Assembly (NCBI GenBank): GCA_034096865.1
Contig: JAWQFJ010009891.1
Coordinates: forward strand, 5,001-47,921
Source: Theodoxus fluviatilis
Lineage: Eukaryota > Mollusca > Gastropoda > Cycloneritida > Neritidae
Direction of reading: 5' to 3'
Length of the DNA: 42,921 nucleotides
Made by a program: the position numbers and the translations under genes. The notes under the pieces are model-generated. The model was not told the DNA's origin and made no database searches. It saw nothing but the letters and a program-made list of their open reading frames with translations. This document shows, piece by piece, positions 42,771 through 42,921 of the stretch (positions are counted from its first letter, which is position 1; every line of letters starts with the position of its first letter).

Positions 42771-42921
42771 GCCCAGGGTTATATTAGCGTTATAAATTAA
42801 CATATAGGCTTACTGACCTTATTTCAAGAAACACCATTCATAATGATCAACACTACGAACCAAGCAGACGAACACGATCGAACCGTAGCCACTACGCCAG
42901 CAGACGATCGAGATAACTAAA
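42771..42921. other. Window end, nothing recognised
   Basis: No repeat, open frame or element end was identified. CGATCGA occurs twice near 42874 and 42905. Confidence 0.35.

Overview
The window reads as nuclear DNA of an animal, most likely a marine mollusc (inference). The reasons are a multi-exon class A receptor gene with canonical GT-AG introns, several diverged non-LTR retrotransposons (L2/CR1-like, Tx1/L1-like and at least one further clade), a PIF/Harbinger transposase remnant with an intron, a tRNA-derived SINE, and very heavy micro- and minisatellite content. Nothing prokaryotic is visible: no operons, no CRISPR array, no ribosome-binding-site-led genes. Most long open frames here are retrotransposon debris or low-period tandem repeats. 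Layout: 1-157 is the tail of an RT fragment. About 1107-4665 is an L2/CR1-like LINE on the minus strand, interrupted by a 17-bp-TIR MITE (4082-4564). 5095-9292 is the one convincing host gene, a four-exon, 535-residue amine-type GPCR resembling the histamine H3/H4 group, intact at every splice junction. 9293-14364 is non-coding with small tandem repeats. 14365-16285 is a 60-unit array of a 32-bp repeat. 17450-20425 is a 5'-truncated, broken Tx1/L1-like LINE. 20690-26527 is a second L2/CR1-like LINE, split by a 2.67-kb insertion that carries a dense field of TCAAGGTCA sites and a 138-bp-arm foldback, and ending in a long ATT tail. 26875-29675 is a minisatellite of a 15-bp unit that is stop-free in all six frames. 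32331-35040 is another 5'-truncated LINE on the minus strand. 37562-37730 is a SINE. 37889-38419 is an ATGG/ACGG tetranucleotide array. 38552-38710 is a 29-bp repeat. 39141-40173 is a broken Harbinger transposase. The right end (40453-42921) holds related DNA-transposon pieces, a 14-bp array, a duplicated CRE-like segment and CT repeats. How things fit together: the receptor is the only gene with clear evidence of selection (535 codons kept open over four exons). The rest records successive transposition: LINEs, then DNA elements inside LINEs, then tandem amplification. The observations most worth a second look are the receptor's ligand pocket (Arg at 3.32, where amine receptors have Asp, with Glu at 5.46 retained), the nested insertion with its nuclear-receptor half-site field and long hairpin, and the six-frame-open 15-bp array. 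Family names rest on motifs recognised by eye; no database search was possible.
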